Notes: generated by a model from the letters alone, not told the origin. Positions 26,096-36,485 are shown, counted from the stretch's first letter. The stretch: DNA of 64,000 nucleotides from a marine bacterium B5-7 (GCA_021604525.1 BQJD01000004.1:124001-188000), one strand, 5' to 3'. Program-made: numbers and translations.

Positions 26096-27361
26096 ATGAT
26101 GACGGAAGCAGTCAAACAGCAAACCGAAGACGTTGAAGTACCCGCATTCGATGTGGATTCAGTTCGTGCACAGTTCCCGATATTGACTGAAACCGTCAAG
26201 AACAAGCCGCTTGTCTACCTTGATAGTGCTGCCAGTTCACAAAAACCCGTGGCGGTTATCGATGCGATAGCCGATTACTATCGACACAGTCATGCCAATG
26301 TTCATCGCGGTGTTCATACCTTGAGCGAACGTGCCACTGATGCTTATGAAGGTGCGCGTCAACGTGTTTGTGAATTTGTTAATGCCGCCAGTACATCGGA
26401 AATCGTGTTCGTGCGCGGCGCGTCGGAAGCAATCAACCTGGTAGCCAACAGCTTCGGTGCAGCATTCGTCAAGGCCGGCGACTGTGTGTTGGTGACCGAG
26501 ATGGAACATCACTCCAATATAGTTCCCTGGCAAATGTTATGTCAGTGCAACAACGCCAGGTTGCTGGTCGCCCCCATGCTGAATAATGGCGAGCTCGATC
26601 TGGATGCGTATCGTAACTTGCTGCAATCATCGCCGAAAATCGTTGCGATGACTCATGTATCCAACGCCCTGGGTACGGTTAACCCGGTCAGGCAGCTTAC
26701 TGAGTGGGCACATGATGCGGGTGCATATGTACTTATAGATGGTGCCCAGGCGGCGCCTCATATGCCGATTGACGTACGTGTGATCGATTGTGATTTTTAC
26801 GTTTTCTCCGGTCATAAATGTTATGCGCCCACCGGCATTGGTGCGCTTTATGGTCGTGAGACATTGCTTGAGCAAATGCCGCCCTGGCAGGGTGGTGGTG
26901 AGATGATTCGTGAAGTGACGTTCGAGCACACCGAGTACAACGTGCTGCCATTCAAGTTTGAGGCGGGCACACCGAATATTTCCGGTGCGGTCGGTCTGCA
27001 TGCGGCCATCGACTTCATGTATGACATCGGACTTGACTCTATTAATGAGCACGAACGCGCGTTGCTCGAACTTGCTTCGTTGCGTGCCGCTGAACGACCC
27101 TGGTTGCGTGTGATCGGTACAGCCGGTGACAAGGCTGGCGTGTTATCGTTTGTGGTCGATGGGGTACATTCCAACGATATCGGCATGATGCTTGATGCAG
27201 ACGGCTTCGCTGTACGCACGGGACATCATTGCGCCATGCCGGTGATGCAGCACTACCAGTTGCCCGGCACGATTCGCGCATCGTTGGGTGTTTATAACAC
27301 CCACCAGGAGATCGATAACCTGTTCAGTTCGCTTGACCGAATACGCGATCTTTTTGTCTGA
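26096..27361 (+). CDS. sufS: cysteine desulfurase SufS
   Basis: PLP enzyme that takes sulfur from cysteine for Fe-S assembly (421 aa). The PLP lysine is Lys241 in FSGHKCYAPTG, the persulfide cysteine is Cys379 in TGHHCAMPVMQHY, and the N-terminus has YLDSAASSQKP. The short active-site loop marks a group II desulfurase, which normally needs SufE or SufU as sulfur acceptor; neither lies in this operon. AAGGA is 8 nt before the ATG at 26096; ATG 26099 is an adjacent alternative. Confidence 0.96.
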   Translation: MMTEAVKQQTEDVEVPAFDVDSVRAQFPILTETVKNKPLVYLDSAASSQKPVAVIDAIADYYRHSHANVHRGVHTLSERATDAYEGARQRVCEFVNAASTSEIVFVRGASEAINLVANSFGAAFVKAGDCVLVTEMEHHSNIVPWQMLCQCNNARLLVAPMLNNGELDLDAYRNLLQSSPKIVAMTHVSNALGTVNPVRQLTEWAHDAGAYVLIDGAQAAPHMPIDVRVIDCDFYVFSGHKCYAPTGIGALYGRETLLEQMPPWQGGGEMIREVTFEHTEYNVLPFKFEAGTPNISGAVGLHAAIDFMYDIGLDSINEHERALLELASLRAAERPWLRVIGTAGDKAGVLSFVVDGVHSNDIGMMLDADGFAVRTGHHCAMPVMQHYQLPGTIRASLGVYNTHQEIDNLFSSLDRIRDLFV

Positions 27362-27403
27362 TGACAGGTAGTTGACGAGATATTAACGGTATTAATCACC
27401 CGG

Positions 27404-27793
27404 ATGCAGGACATGAGCGAGACAGAAATGCACGACGAAGCTTTAGAGGCATCGCCGTTCAACCACATTACCACGGAGCTTGGTGGACACGAAGATCTGC
27501 ATGATCTTGTGGTCCAGGCATTGAAGGAAATCTACGATCCTGAAATACCGGTTAACATCTATGATCTCGGTTTGGTCTACAAAGTTAACATCGATACCGG
27601 GGCCAATGTCGCCATTGAAATGACCCTGACTGCACCGGGATGTCCGGTTGCACAAACCTTTCCCGGTACTGTTGAATCCGAGGTAAACATGGTTGATGGC
27701 GTCAGGAATACAACCGTGGAACTCGTCTGGGATCCGCCCTGGACACCGGACCGCATGACTGAAGCAGCGCGCCTTGAATTAGGATTTTTCTAA
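27404..27793 (+). CDS. sufT: SufT (MIP18/DUF59) Fe-S maturation protein
   Basis: Auxiliary Fe-S protein maturation factor (129 aa). The DUF59 core reads YDPEIPVNIYDLGLVYKV, and the cysteine-bearing block is TLTAPGCPVAQTFP. SufT proteins help pass clusters to target proteins. It lies 42 nt after sufS and its stop overlaps the start of the Rieske gene. ATG 27404 or 27413 may be used. Confidence 0.93.
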   Translation: MQDMSETEMHDEALEASPFNHITTELGGHEDLHDLVVQALKEIYDPEIPVNIYDLGLVYKVNIDTGANVAIEMTLTAPGCPVAQTFPGTVESEVNMVDGVRNTTVELVWDPPWTPDRMTEAARLELGFF

Positions 27794-28113
27794 TGTCGGA
27801 TTGGGTTGATGTCGATGCCCGGGATGCCATTCCGGTGGGCGGGGTGAGAGTTGTGGATGTGGATGACGCGCTGGTTGCGGTGTTCAACATTGAAGGTGAG
27901 TTCTATGCCATCGAAGACGTATGCACCCATGACGGTGGTGAAATCGCCAGTGGTTGTCTTTATGGCGACCAGATAGAGTGTCCGCGCCACGGATCGCGTT
28001 TCAATGTAAGAACCGGTGAGGTGTTGAGTCCGCCTGCTTACGAGGATATCGATACGTTTGAAGTGCGTATCGAGAATGAAGTTGTACAGGTGCGGGATAA
28101 CCGCTGGGACTAA
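27793..28113 (+). CDS. Rieske [2Fe-2S] ferredoxin of the suf operon
   Basis: Small soluble Rieske protein (106 aa). The cluster ligands are CTHDGGEI (Cys-x-His) and CPRHGSRF (Cys-x-x-His). It resembles ferredoxin components of non-heme iron oxygenases and NirD-like proteins, but no oxygenase is adjacent. Its start overlaps the sufT stop by one base, so it is part of the suf operon, where it may supply electrons for cluster assembly or be a checked product. It ends 22 nt from the convergent AlgJ-like gene. Confidence 0.92.
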   Translation: MSDWVDVDARDAIPVGGVRVVDVDDALVAVFNIEGEFYAIEDVCTHDGGEIASGCLYGDQIECPRHGSRFNVRTGEVLSPPAYEDIDTFEVRIENEVVQVRDNRWD

Positions 28114-28135
28114 CCTGTAACGAACGGCGGTCAGT

Positions 28136-29296
28136 CTATCGATTGTCAGTCGCGAAGTAGGGGTGCAACAAATTACGCTCCACCATCTCGTGAACGACCA
28201 CATCCGGTTTGAGTATTCGTATTAGATCAAGTTCCCTGCCAAGAATCGGCGTGCCGCCATGCCATACGAAATCGGCACGTCGAAAACTCTCTGCGAACAC
28301 GGTTTTGAAACGCGCACCAAAAAAAGAATCGTGCAAGGCCAGTACCGTCGGCAGGTCCTGACGGGATTGCACAAAGCGCTCGGTCGGTCGCAACGGTCCA
28401 CGCGCATAACCAGGCAACGCGTTACCTTTTGATGTCGCCCGCGCCGCCGTAGAATCGAGACGTGTTGCATCCTCGCGATACCGCTTAACGCTGCCCAGCA
28501 TCCGTGCGAGCCCCCAGCCGCTTGATTGGGTGTCTACAATTTTCAGGGTTCCATCAGATAACGGATCCGGTAGCGATCGTCCAAGCCACGTTGCGATGGT
28601 GTCAACCGTGAGCCGCGCGCCTAGCGCAGCGCCACTTGCATCCCAGTGGGTATCGGTTTTAAACCAGAGTTGCTGGCCGGTACTGGCCGCATCGAGGAAC
28701 ACTTTTTCAACACCTCGTATCAGTGGAAACTCCTTGTTGTCGGCAAGTGCATCATCAAGTTGATAGAGCCTTCGCGGATAACGCTGGCAGCGTATGGTCG
28801 ATGGCAGGTAGTCATCGTGAATCGATTGCTTATTGGGCACGATCATCACCACATATCGCGCGCCGAGTGCTTCCACCTTACGCCGGTTGTCCCGCAAGGC
28901 ATCACGCCAGCGAGTTAACTCCTGCGACGTGAATGAATTCCTTCCGCACAGGTCAGCGGGTAGTGGCAATTGTTTGGCGTAATTGACATTGTCGCGATAC
29001 AAAAACAGCCAGCCATCGCGACCTTTCAGAACCTTGTCGGGAATGTTAAGTAAATCCTGGCTGATTAACCGAAAGCTTGATACAAGGATGCCGCGCAGAC
29101 CCAGGTGATCGTCAAACCAGGCCTGAAAATCCTCACCGAATGCCCGAAAAGCTTTTTTGTCAAAAGACAGATCGGGAAACCTTGCTAATGTCCGATTCTC
29201 GTCTATCACCGGATCAGGAAAGATGCCGGTCACCATATCGATAAGCGGCACCAGCAGGGCGACCACAAACAGAAAGGCGATGAATCGATTGGCCAT
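28136..29296 (-). CDS. AlgJ/AlgX-like SGNH-fold O-acetyltransferase component
   Basis: Extracytoplasmic protein (386 aa) with an N-terminal signal anchor (about residues 4-22) and the SGNH-like acetyltransferase fold of AlgJ/AlgX (DHHW family). Key sites are FKTDTHWDASGA (Asp-x-His-Trp, about 214-225) and VLALHDSFFGARF with the likely nucleophile Ser near residue 320. It is the partner that transfers acetyl groups delivered by the MBOAT protein encoded just upstream (18 nt apart). The polymer acetylated is unknown because no polysaccharide synthase or polymerase lies nearby. Confidence 0.85.
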   Translation of the reverse strand: MANRFIAFLFVVALLVPLIDMVTGIFPDPVIDENRTLARFPDLSFDKKAFRAFGEDFQAWFDDHLGLRGILVSSFRLISQDLLNIPDKVLKGRDGWLFLYRDNVNYAKQLPLPADLCGRNSFTSQELTRWRDALRDNRRKVEALGARYVVMIVPNKQSIHDDYLPSTIRCQRYPRRLYQLDDALADNKEFPLIRGVEKVFLDAASTGQQLWFKTDTHWDASGAALGARLTVDTIATWLGRSLPDPLSDGTLKIVDTQSSGWGLARMLGSVKRYREDATRLDSTAARATSKGNALPGYARGPLRPTERFVQSRQDLPTVLALHDSFFGARFKTVFAESFRRADFVWHGGTPILGRELDLIRILKPDVVVHEMVERNLLHPYFATDNR

Positions 29297-29314
29297 GACG
29301 AGGAGAAGCGGTCG

Positions 29315-30808
29315 CTAAAAGCGGAAGTAGATAAACGGGTTGTAGGATTGAGCGCTGACATATATAGCGCTCAAGACGAAGCTTGCCAATAGCACGCTAT
29401 CACGCACGATAATGCCCAAGCGTCGGTGACTAATTTGGCTGGATTCAACGATCACATTATTGTTTTCAATTGATACGTTTGTCGCCGGTAGTGTCAACTT
29501 GTCACGCTTGATATCGTGTGTTTCAGTAATCGTGGTCCAGCGTGGGGTGGCCGATAAGACAATACCGGCGAGAAGTGCCAGCAGGACCTGATTATTTAAA
29601 TACATCATCACGTAACCATCTGCGTCTACACCGCCAATACCGAACATGATTCCAAGATAATCGATGGCCTCGGTCAATGTCTCGGCGCGAAATAATACCC
29701 AACCGATGATAACAATGCCGAGAAGATAGACATGCTGCAGGACGACTGGCAGGCGAGCTAAAACGGCACCGAGGCGACCGCGCTCCAGGGCCAGGAATGC
29801 GCCATGGAATAATCCCCAGATGAGAAAGTTCCATGCTGCGCCATGCCACAAACCACACAGAGCGAACACGATCAGAAGATTGAATGCGGTACGTCTGGTA
29901 CCAAGCCGGCTACCACCGAGAGGAATGTAGAGATAATCGCGAAACCAACGAGACAGGGAAATATGCCAGCGACGCCAGAACTCGCGAACCGAACGGGAGA
30001 TATACGGATGGTTGAAGTTCTCAGGAAACCGGAACCCGAACAGCCGGCCAAGTCCAATGGCCATATCCGAGTATCCGGAGAAATCGAAATAGATCTGCAA
30101 GGTGTAGCAGATGATTCCAAGCCACGCAACGCTCCAATCCAGCGCGCTCGCGTCATGGGCGAATATCTCATCGGCCACCTGGCCGAGGATATTGGCGATA
30201 AGCACTTTCTTGGCCAGTCCGAGCATGAAGCGACGAACACCCCATGCAAAATCGTCTATATCGGCGTGGCGTTGACGTAACTGATCCGCTATATCGTTGT
30301 ATCGGACGATGGGCCCGGCAATTAACTGGGGGAATAGCGAGATATACAGGCCGACTTCAAGCCAGCTTTTCTGGGCTGGAACTTCGCGACGATACACGTC
30401 GACAATGTAGGAAATCGCCTGAAAGGTGAAAAACGAGATGCCAAGCGGCAGATGTACATCGACCGATTCAGGTTGCCCGAGTCCGATTATCCCGGCCAGC
30501 GGAGTAATGGCCTCGACAAGGAATCCCGCATATTTGTAGTAACCGAGGATCAATAAATTGGCGCCGATGGCGAGCCACAGCCAGTACTTGCGGCCATTGT
30601 CGGAACGTTCAATACGCCTTCCCAGCCAGGCGTTCAGGGAGATCGATACCAGCAGAACCAGTACGTAATGCGCTTCGCCAAAGCTGTAAAACACCAAACT
30701 GGCGGCGAACAGCCACAGGTTCCGTGCCCGCCAGCCAGGCATCAGCCAGTAGCCGATGAGGCATAGCGGTAGAAACAGAAAGAGGAAAACGGAAGACGAG
30801 AAAACCAT
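29315..30808 (-). CDS. MBOAT-family O-acyltransferase (AlgI-like)
   Basis: Polytopic inner-membrane acyltransferase (497 aa) of the AlgI group, which moves acetyl groups across the membrane. It starts [15 protein letters not shown] as AlgI does. The MBOAT region holds [20 protein letters not shown] and [19 protein letters not shown], and the catalytic His lies in [17 protein letters not shown]. It is divergent from miaB and is the first gene of a two-gene unit with the AlgJ-like partner. Confidence 0.92.
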   Translation of the reverse strand: MVFSSSVFLFLFLPLCLIGYWLMPGWRARNLWLFAASLVFYSFGEAHYVLVLLVSISLNAWLGRRIERSDNGRKYWLWLAIGANLLILGYYKYAGFLVEAITPLAGIIGLGQPESVDVHLPLGISFFTFQAISYIVDVYRREVPAQKSWLEVGLYISLFPQLIAGPIVRYNDIADQLRQRHADIDDFAWGVRRFMLGLAKKVLIANILGQVADEIFAHDASALDWSVAWLGIICYTLQIYFDFSGYSDMAIGLGRLFGFRFPENFNHPYISRSVREFWRRWHISLSRWFRDYLYIPLGGSRLGTRRTAFNLLIVFALCGLWHGAAWNFLIWGLFHGAFLALERGRLGAVLARLPVVLQHVYLLGIVIIGWVLFRAETLTEAIDYLGIMFGIGGVDADGYVMMYLNNQVLLALLAGIVLSATPRWTTITETHDIKRDKLTLPATNVSIENNNVIVESSQISHRRLGIIVRDSVLLASFVLSAIYVSAQSYNPFIYFRF

Positions 30809-30965
30809 CTTGAGAATACAACCCGGGCGGTTTATGCAGTGGTGCTGCGGTTTATTGTGGCAACGCGGGCAATCGCCAACGTGCCTGCCGGCTTCTACCG
30901 CTATGGTGATCCTACGTCAAGTTCGGCATAATTCCGCCCCCGCGACAACCAACACCAGTTACCTC

Positions 30966-32297
30966 ATGCCCGGAAAGGTTTATATCAAGACATTCGGTTG
31001 CCAGATGAATGATTACGATTCCGCGCGAATCGTCGACCTCCTGGCCGAATCCCACGGCATGTCACGCGTCGATGTGCCTGAAGAAGCAGACCTGTTATTG
31101 CTGAATACCTGTTCGGTTCGCGAGAAGGCACAGGAAAAAGTGTTCTCGGCACTGGGGCGTTGGAAGCCGTGGAAGGAAGCGAATCCGGATTTGATGATTG
31201 GCGTCGGCGGTTGCGTCGCCAGCCAGGAAGGCGACCTGATTCGTCAGCGTGCGCCATATGTCGACGTGATATTCGGCCCACAGACCTACCACCGTCTGCC
31301 GGATATGCTGCGCGATGTCGCCAAAACCCGCACACCGCGCATCGATGTCAGTTTCCCGGAAATTGAGAAATTCGACTCCCTGCCGCCCCCACGGGTCGAT
31401 GGCGTCAAGGCATTTGTGTCAATCATGGAAGGTTGCAGTAAATACTGCAGCTTTTGTGTGGTGCCATACACCCGCGGCGAAGAATTCAGTCGCGGTTTCG
31501 ACGACGTGATTGCCGAGGTGTTCGAAATGGCCGAGGCGGGAGTTCGCGAAGTGACCTTGCTGGGTCAGAACGTTAATGGCTATCACGGCGCGACTCATGA
31601 CGGTGGCATCGCCGATCTGGCGATGTTGATTCGATATATTGCCGAGATCGAAGGCATTGAACGCATACGCTACACCACCTCGCACCCAATGGATTTTACC
31701 GAATCCCTGGTGGCTGTCTACGCGGATGTGCCCAAGCTGGTGTCTCATCTGCATCTGCCGGTACAAAGTGGGTCGAACCGGATTCTGGCGCAGATGAAAC
31801 GCAACTATACGGTTTCAGAGTACATTGAACTGATCGATAAAATTCGTGCAGCACGCCCCGGCATCAGTATCTCATCCGACTTTATCATCGGCTTTCCCGG
31901 CGAATCCGAGGAGGATTTTCTCGATACCATGGCGCTGATCGAACACATCGGTTTCGATCAGTCCTTCAGCTTTATATACAGCCAGCGGCCAGGTACACCG
32001 GCCGCTCAACTTGAGGACGATGTCTCGATTGATGAGAAGAAACGTCGTCTGGACCACCTGCAGGCAACAGTCAATGCCAACGCCGTGCGCATTGCCGAAT
32101 CCATGGTGGGCAATGTCGAAACCGTGCTCGTTGAAGGGCCATCGCGCAAGGATGCATTGCAGGTAAGCGGCCGCACCGAGAATAACCGGGTGGTCAATTT
32201 CAGCGGCGATTTGTCGTTAAAAGGACAGATGATCAAGGTAAAAATTACTGAAGCATTGCCGAATTCACTGCGTGGCGTGCAGGTAGATACATTTTAA
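30966..32297 (+). CDS. miaB: tRNA-2-methylthio-N6-dimethylallyladenosine synthase MiaB
   Basis: Radical SAM methylthiotransferase that modifies A37 of tRNAs reading UNN codons (443 aa). The N-terminal cluster cysteines are in KTFGCQMND (Cys12), [11 protein letters not shown] and [11 protein letters not shown]; the radical SAM motif is [15 protein letters not shown]. The C-terminus is a TRAM domain. The frame is open upstream to 30756, but ATG 30966 gives the family N-terminus [11 protein letters not shown]; the extra 70 codons lack resemblance. It heads the conserved run miaB-ybeZ-ybeY-corC-lnt. Confidence 0.96.
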   Translation: MPGKVYIKTFGCQMNDYDSARIVDLLAESHGMSRVDVPEEADLLLLNTCSVREKAQEKVFSALGRWKPWKEANPDLMIGVGGCVASQEGDLIRQRAPYVDVIFGPQTYHRLPDMLRDVAKTRTPRIDVSFPEIEKFDSLPPPRVDGVKAFVSIMEGCSKYCSFCVVPYTRGEEFSRGFDDVIAEVFEMAEAGVREVTLLGQNVNGYHGATHDGGIADLAMLIRYIAEIEGIERIRYTTSHPMDFTESLVAVYADVPKLVSHLHLPVQSGSNRILAQMKRNYTVSEYIELIDKIRAARPGISISSDFIIGFPGESEEDFLDTMALIEHIGFDQSFSFIYSQRPGTPAAQLEDDVSIDEKKRRLDHLQATVNANAVRIAESMVGNVETVLVEGPSRKDALQVSGRTENNRVVNFSGDLSLKGQMIKVKITEALPNSLRGVQVDTF

Positions 32298-32394
32298 AAT
32301 TGTGTATCCGGTCTTGTTGCAAATGGTCACATACGCTTGCCAATGTAATATTTTCTGACTAGACTGAAAGCCGGTTGATTCTGATACGCACATA

Positions 32395-33501
32395 TTGCCC
32401 GATCTGAACATCCTGTCCAAACAGTCGAAAGTTGAAAACACCAGAAATGCACCCAGCACTGGATGCGGCGTGCGCGCCTCGCGGATTCCGGAATTGAAGG
32501 CACAATCCGCTCCCACCTCGTTTCATTTAACCCCTGAAGACAATTATCGACTCGCACAATTGTGCGGCGAAGTCGGTGTTCATCTGAAACTTGTCGAAGA
32601 ACGCTTCGGGGTCAGGATTTCCCATCGCGGCAACCTGTTCTATATCGACGGACGCTCCAAGGACGTCGGGTTCGCAGAGCGTGTTATTAAAGACCTTTAT
32701 GATGAAACCGGAAACACAAGCAATCTTTCCAAGGAGGATGTGCACTTGGCTATGACTCGCACTCGAGAAACAGCGATATCCGCCCCGGTCGAAGACCCTG
32801 TAGAAGACCCGATCGAAGACGCAAGTCGGGTATTGAAAGTCGGCAAGACCAGCATTCGGGCGATGAACCCGAATCAACGCCAATACATACGAAACATTGA
32901 GACACACGATGTCAGTTTTGGCGTCGGGCCGGCCGGCACCGGCAAGACTTATCTGGCGGTGGCTTCGGCGGTACTGGCACTGTCCAACGGTGAGGTGGAC
33001 AGAATTATCCTGGTGCGTCCGGCAGTTGAGGCTGGCGAGCGGCTCGGATTCCTGCCCGGCGATATCGGTCAGAAAGTCGATCCTTATGTCAGGCCCCTGT
33101 ACGATGCGCTGTATGAAATGCTCGGTTTTGAACGTGTCGGCAAGCTGGTGGATCGCGGCATCATCGAACTGGCGCCACTCGCATATATGCGTGGTCGCAC
33201 ATTGAATGATGCATTCATTATTCTCGACGAAGCACAGAATACCACCCGCGAGCAAATGAAAATGTTCCTGACCCGGATTGGCTTTGGTTCCCGCGCGGTT
33301 ATTACCGGTGATCCCTCGCAAGTTGATTTACCCTCACGCAGTTCATCGGGTCTTGTGCATGCCCTCAAGATTCTCGATGGTCTGGAGGGTATCAGCGTCT
33401 TGAACTTCCGGTCTCGCGATGTCGTTCGGCATCGATTGGTGCAATGTATTGTCGATGCCTATGAAGCGGAACAGGCCTGGGTGGAACAGGAAGGATCATG
33501 A
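32395..33501 (+). CDS. ybeZ: PhoH-like ATPase YbeZ
   Basis: Cytoplasmic PhoH-family NTPase/RNA-binding protein (up to 368 aa) that works with YbeY in rRNA processing and ribosome quality control. An N-terminal KH-like region (HLTPEDNYRLAQLCGEVGVH) precedes the P-loop FGVGPAGTGKTYLA and Walker B AFIILDEAQNTTREQ. The start is uncertain: TTG 32395 opens the frame, but the first 40 residues look unlike the family and initiation further in is possible. ybeY follows after 21 nt. Confidence 0.92.
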   Translation: MPDLNILSKQSKVENTRNAPSTGCGVRASRIPELKAQSAPTSFHLTPEDNYRLAQLCGEVGVHLKLVEERFGVRISHRGNLFYIDGRSKDVGFAERVIKDLYDETGNTSNLSKEDVHLAMTRTRETAISAPVEDPVEDPIEDASRVLKVGKTSIRAMNPNQRQYIRNIETHDVSFGVGPAGTGKTYLAVASAVLALSNGEVDRIILVRPAVEAGERLGFLPGDIGQKVDPYVRPLYDALYEMLGFERVGKLVDRGIIELAPLAYMRGRTLNDAFIILDEAQNTTREQMKMFLTRIGFGSRAVITGDPSQVDLPSRSSSGLVHALKILDGLEGISVLNFRSRDVVRHRLVQCIVDAYEAEQAWVEQEGS

Positions 33502-33522
33502 CGACCAGCAGAGTACATCCTC

Positions 33523-34086
33523 ATGGCCGATGATACCGCTGACGATGCGGGTACGGTCGATGTGTGTTTCGAGCCGCCATTCGATGACGATTCGGACGAT
33601 TTACCGGATGCTGATCGTGTCGGTGAATATGTTCAAGCGGTGTTATGTCACTGCCGTCTTGAGCGCAATGAAGTAACGGTGCTGTTTACTGGCGCCGAGC
33701 GCATTCGACAATTGAACCGTGATTATCGCGGCAAGGACTCGACAACCAACGTTCTATCCTTTGTTTTTGAGGATCCACCGGGTGCGAGCTCACGAATCCT
33801 CGGCGATATCGTCGTCAGTCCCGAGGTCGCACGCACCGAAGCGTGTGCACAAGGTATAAGTCTTGAATCCCATTTTACCCATCTGATCATTCATGGTGCG
33901 CTTCACCTGGCCGGTTTCGATCACGTCAATGATCGGCAAGCGGCGGAAATGGAGGCACTTGAAATACGCTTGCTTAAACGATTTGGCTTCGACAATCCCT
34001 ATCTCATCCAACCAGAATCGACGTTTCATGACAACACGGACTCCGGTAAAGCGGTGCTCAAAACAGCCGGCAATACTGCCGGTTGA
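33523..34086 (+). CDS. ybeY: endoribonuclease YbeY
   Basis: Zinc endoribonuclease for 16S rRNA maturation and 70S quality control (187 aa). The metal motif HGALHLAGFDHVND gives His124, His128 and His134 as zinc ligands. LNRDYRGKDSTTNVLSF is the other conserved block. There is an acidic N-terminal extension of about 25 residues and a polar C-terminal tail. It sits between ybeZ and corC as in E. coli. Confidence 0.95.
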   Translation: MADDTADDAGTVDVCFEPPFDDDSDDLPDADRVGEYVQAVLCHCRLERNEVTVLFTGAERIRQLNRDYRGKDSTTNVLSFVFEDPPGASSRILGDIVVSPEVARTEACAQGISLESHFTHLIIHGALHLAGFDHVNDRQAAEMEALEIRLLKRFGFDNPYLIQPESTFHDNTDSGKAVLKTAGNTAG

Positions 34087-34104
34087 CGTTCATTTTCAAA
34101 ACAC

Positions 34105-34974
34105 ATGGACATAACTGAAGCGGTAGGTCGCATCAAAAACAATATCGTCCGTTGGTATCGGCAGGTTACAGGGCGGGGCTGGACCAGGGAGGATTTGTTT
34201 CGGGTTCTTGGTCGTGTTCAACAGCAAGGACTCATCGAACAGGACACTCTCGATACCATCGAGCGCGTGGTGCAGGTGTCGGAATTGCGGGTCCGCGACA
34301 TCATGATTCCGAGTGCACGCATGGTAGTGGTTTACAAGAACCAGTCACCGGAAGAAATTTTGCCGTTGATTATCAGCTCGGCACATTCGCGTTTCCCGGT
34401 CATTGATTCCGATCGTGACAAAGTTATCGGCATCTTACTGGCCAAGGATCTTCTGCGTTTTTTTGACGATCCCGAAGAGTCCTTCTCATGGCGGGACATG
34501 CTGCGCCCGGCGGTGCTGATTCCGGAAAGCAAGCGTCTTAATGTGTTACTCAAGGAGTTTCGTGCCAACCGTAATCATATGGCGATTGTTGTCGATGAAT
34601 ACGGCGGCGCCGCTGGTTTTGTGACCATTGAAGATGTCCTTGAACAAATCGTCGGCGAGATCGAGGACGAACACGATATCGACGAGGAAGCCGGTCAAGT
34701 GATGAGCCGTGGCCAAAACGAATACGTAGTCAAAGCGGTCATCGAGATTGAAGACTTCAACGAATTGGTGGGCGCTGACCTTGATGAGAATGAAAATCAT
34801 ACTTTGGGCGGTGCTGTGGTAAATCAGTTTGGTTATGTACCGCAGCGCGGTGAGTCAGTGGAGTTTAAAGACCTTCGTTTTGAAATACTCAACGCCGATA
34901 GCCGCAGGGTGCACCTGATTCGCGTGCAACGCTTAACGGAAGAAGATCAGGCCGAATCGGGCGACCACGGTTAA
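34105..34974 (+). CDS. corC: CorC/YbeX CBS-domain protein
   Basis: Cytoplasmic CBS-pair protein with a C-terminal CorC_HlyC domain (289 aa), linked to Mg/Co homeostasis and, in the ybeZYX-lnt operon, to ribosome metabolism. The first CBS motif contains VRDIMIPSARMVVV, the second MAIVVDEYGGAAGFVTIEDV; the C-terminal domain includes ENHTLGGAVVNQFGYVP. The stop and the lnt start overlap by one base (TAATG), so they are coupled. Confidence 0.95.
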   Translation: MDITEAVGRIKNNIVRWYRQVTGRGWTREDLFRVLGRVQQQGLIEQDTLDTIERVVQVSELRVRDIMIPSARMVVVYKNQSPEEILPLIISSAHSRFPVIDSDRDKVIGILLAKDLLRFFDDPEESFSWRDMLRPAVLIPESKRLNVLLKEFRANRNHMAIVVDEYGGAAGFVTIEDVLEQIVGEIEDEHDIDEEAGQVMSRGQNEYVVKAVIEIEDFNELVGADLDENENHTLGGAVVNQFGYVPQRGESVEFKDLRFEILNADSRRVHLIRVQRLTEEDQAESGDHG

Positions 34975-36485
34975 TGCGGATCATATCTCGATATCCGGCA
35001 CTAACCGCTTTAGTTGCCGGTGGTCTCACGCCCCTTGGGTTCTCACCATTCGATCAATTCTGGTTGCCACCGCTGACGCTTGCCTGCCTGTTTGTCCTGT
35101 GGTTCGAAGGTAGCATTCGCCAACAGATTGTCAGTGCGCTTTTATACGGCATTGGTTTGTTCGGGGTAGGTGTTTCCTGGGTTTATATCAGCCTGCATAC
35201 CTTCGGCGAAATGCCGGTGGCCCTGGCGGCAGTTTGCGTCGCTGGATTTGTTCTGGTGCTGGCAAGTTTTCCGGTAGTAGCAATAATCGGCTCACAGCTT
35301 GTTAGGGTGCGTTGCCCGGCAATGCGCCTGGTGTTGGTTTTTCCCGCGATGTGGGTGCTGGCAGAATGGCTGCGCAACAATCTCTTTACCGGTTTTTCAT
35401 GGCTCGAGATTGGTTATAGCCAGGCTTCAACGTTTGTCGGTCAGTGGGCAACCGTTATTGGCATCCACGGAGTTAGTCTATTAACCGCACTGAGCGCCGG
35501 ATTGATAGCCGCGACGCTGCTCAAGGTCAGTGATGTTCGCTGGCGCTGGCTAACGCCGCTGGTATTGATTGTGGCTGGAGGCTGGCTGGTGCAATCGGTA
35601 ACCTGGACCGAGCCCACAGGCGGTCCGGTCCGTGCTGCACTGATTCAGGCAGACGTGCCGTTGTCTACCAAATGGGACTTCGAGGCGGCGTCCAGGGTTG
35701 CCCGGACACATTTTTCACTCAGCCAGAAGGCCGGCACGGATGTCGATATCATCGTCTGGCCCGAGTCGCCGCTGCCGTTTTTTATCGATCAGATGGGGCC
35801 TGGATTTTATGATCGGGTGATCAGCCTGCCGGCACCGCTGTTGTCCGGATTTTTAGAGCGTCGGCCCAAGGTCGATGGCGGGTTCGACTACTTCAATAGC
35901 GCCATTCTGTTTACCGATCCGCCATCTATTTATCGTAAGCGCCACCTGGTACCGTTTGGCGAATATACGCCGCTTGAAAAATGGTTCGCACCCATCATCG
36001 GCTACTTGAATATACCGATGTCAGTGCTGTCGCAGTGGCCCGACTGGCAGCCGCCAATGCCGATTGCCGGTCATCTTGCCGCGGTGAGTATTTGTTACGA
36101 GGATGCCTTTCCAGGAGACATCAGAAAAGCTGCGGGGCAGGCCGGTTTTATGATCAACATCAGCGAGGATGCGTGGTTCGGTGATTCCCTGGCGCCTCAT
36201 CAACGCTTGCAGATGGCGCGATTTAGAACAATCGAAACCGGGCGTCCGATGTTACGCACAAGCAATACCGGGCTGGCGGCAGTGATTGATTATCAGGGGA
36301 GGGTGATTGCCACCTCGCCACAGTTTGTCGAATATGTGCTCAAGGGTAGTGTGCAGCCACGTACTGGCCTCACACCTTACGTTCGTTATGCAGATTGGCC
36401 GGTGGCGTTGTTATTGTTGATGATGTTGATGACGGCTGTGTTAGTTGGAGGTAAGTCGATGCGTCGTCTTGTAGTCAACGATTAG
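34974..36485 (+). CDS. lnt: apolipoprotein N-acyltransferase
   Basis: Inner-membrane enzyme that adds the third acyl chain to the N-terminal Cys of lipoproteins (503 aa). About six N-terminal membrane helices (to residue 205) precede a nitrilase-like periplasmic domain. The catalytic triad can be read as Glu (WPESPLPFF, near 264), Lys (YRKRHLVPFGEY, near 322) and Cys (SICYEDAFP, near 374). A final membrane helix ends the protein. It closes the miaB-lnt run and links functionally to lolB at the start of the window. Confidence 0.95.
   Translation: MRIISRYPALTALVAGGLTPLGFSPFDQFWLPPLTLACLFVLWFEGSIRQQIVSALLYGIGLFGVGVSWVYISLHTFGEMPVALAAVCVAGFVLVLASFPVVAIIGSQLVRVRCPAMRLVLVFPAMWVLAEWLRNNLFTGFSWLEIGYSQASTFVGQWATVIGIHGVSLLTALSAGLIAATLLKVSDVRWRWLTPLVLIVAGGWLVQSVTWTEPTGGPVRAALIQADVPLSTKWDFEAASRVARTHFSLSQKAGTDVDIIVWPESPLPFFIDQMGPGFYDRVISLPAPLLSGFLERRPKVDGGFDYFNSAILFTDPPSIYRKRHLVPFGEYTPLEKWFAPIIGYLNIPMSVLSQWPDWQPPMPIAGHLAAVSICYEDAFPGDIRKAAGQAGFMINISEDAWFGDSLAPHQRLQMARFRTIETGRPMLRTSNTGLAAVIDYQGRVIATSPQFVEYVLKGSVQPRTGLTPYVRYADWPVALLLLMMLMTAVLVGGKSMRRLVVND

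Noticed and set aside
30756-30965. N-terminal extension of MiaB by 70 codons
   Set aside because: The extra residues have no similarity to the family and overlap the divergent MBOAT gene; ATG 30966 gives the normal N-terminus.
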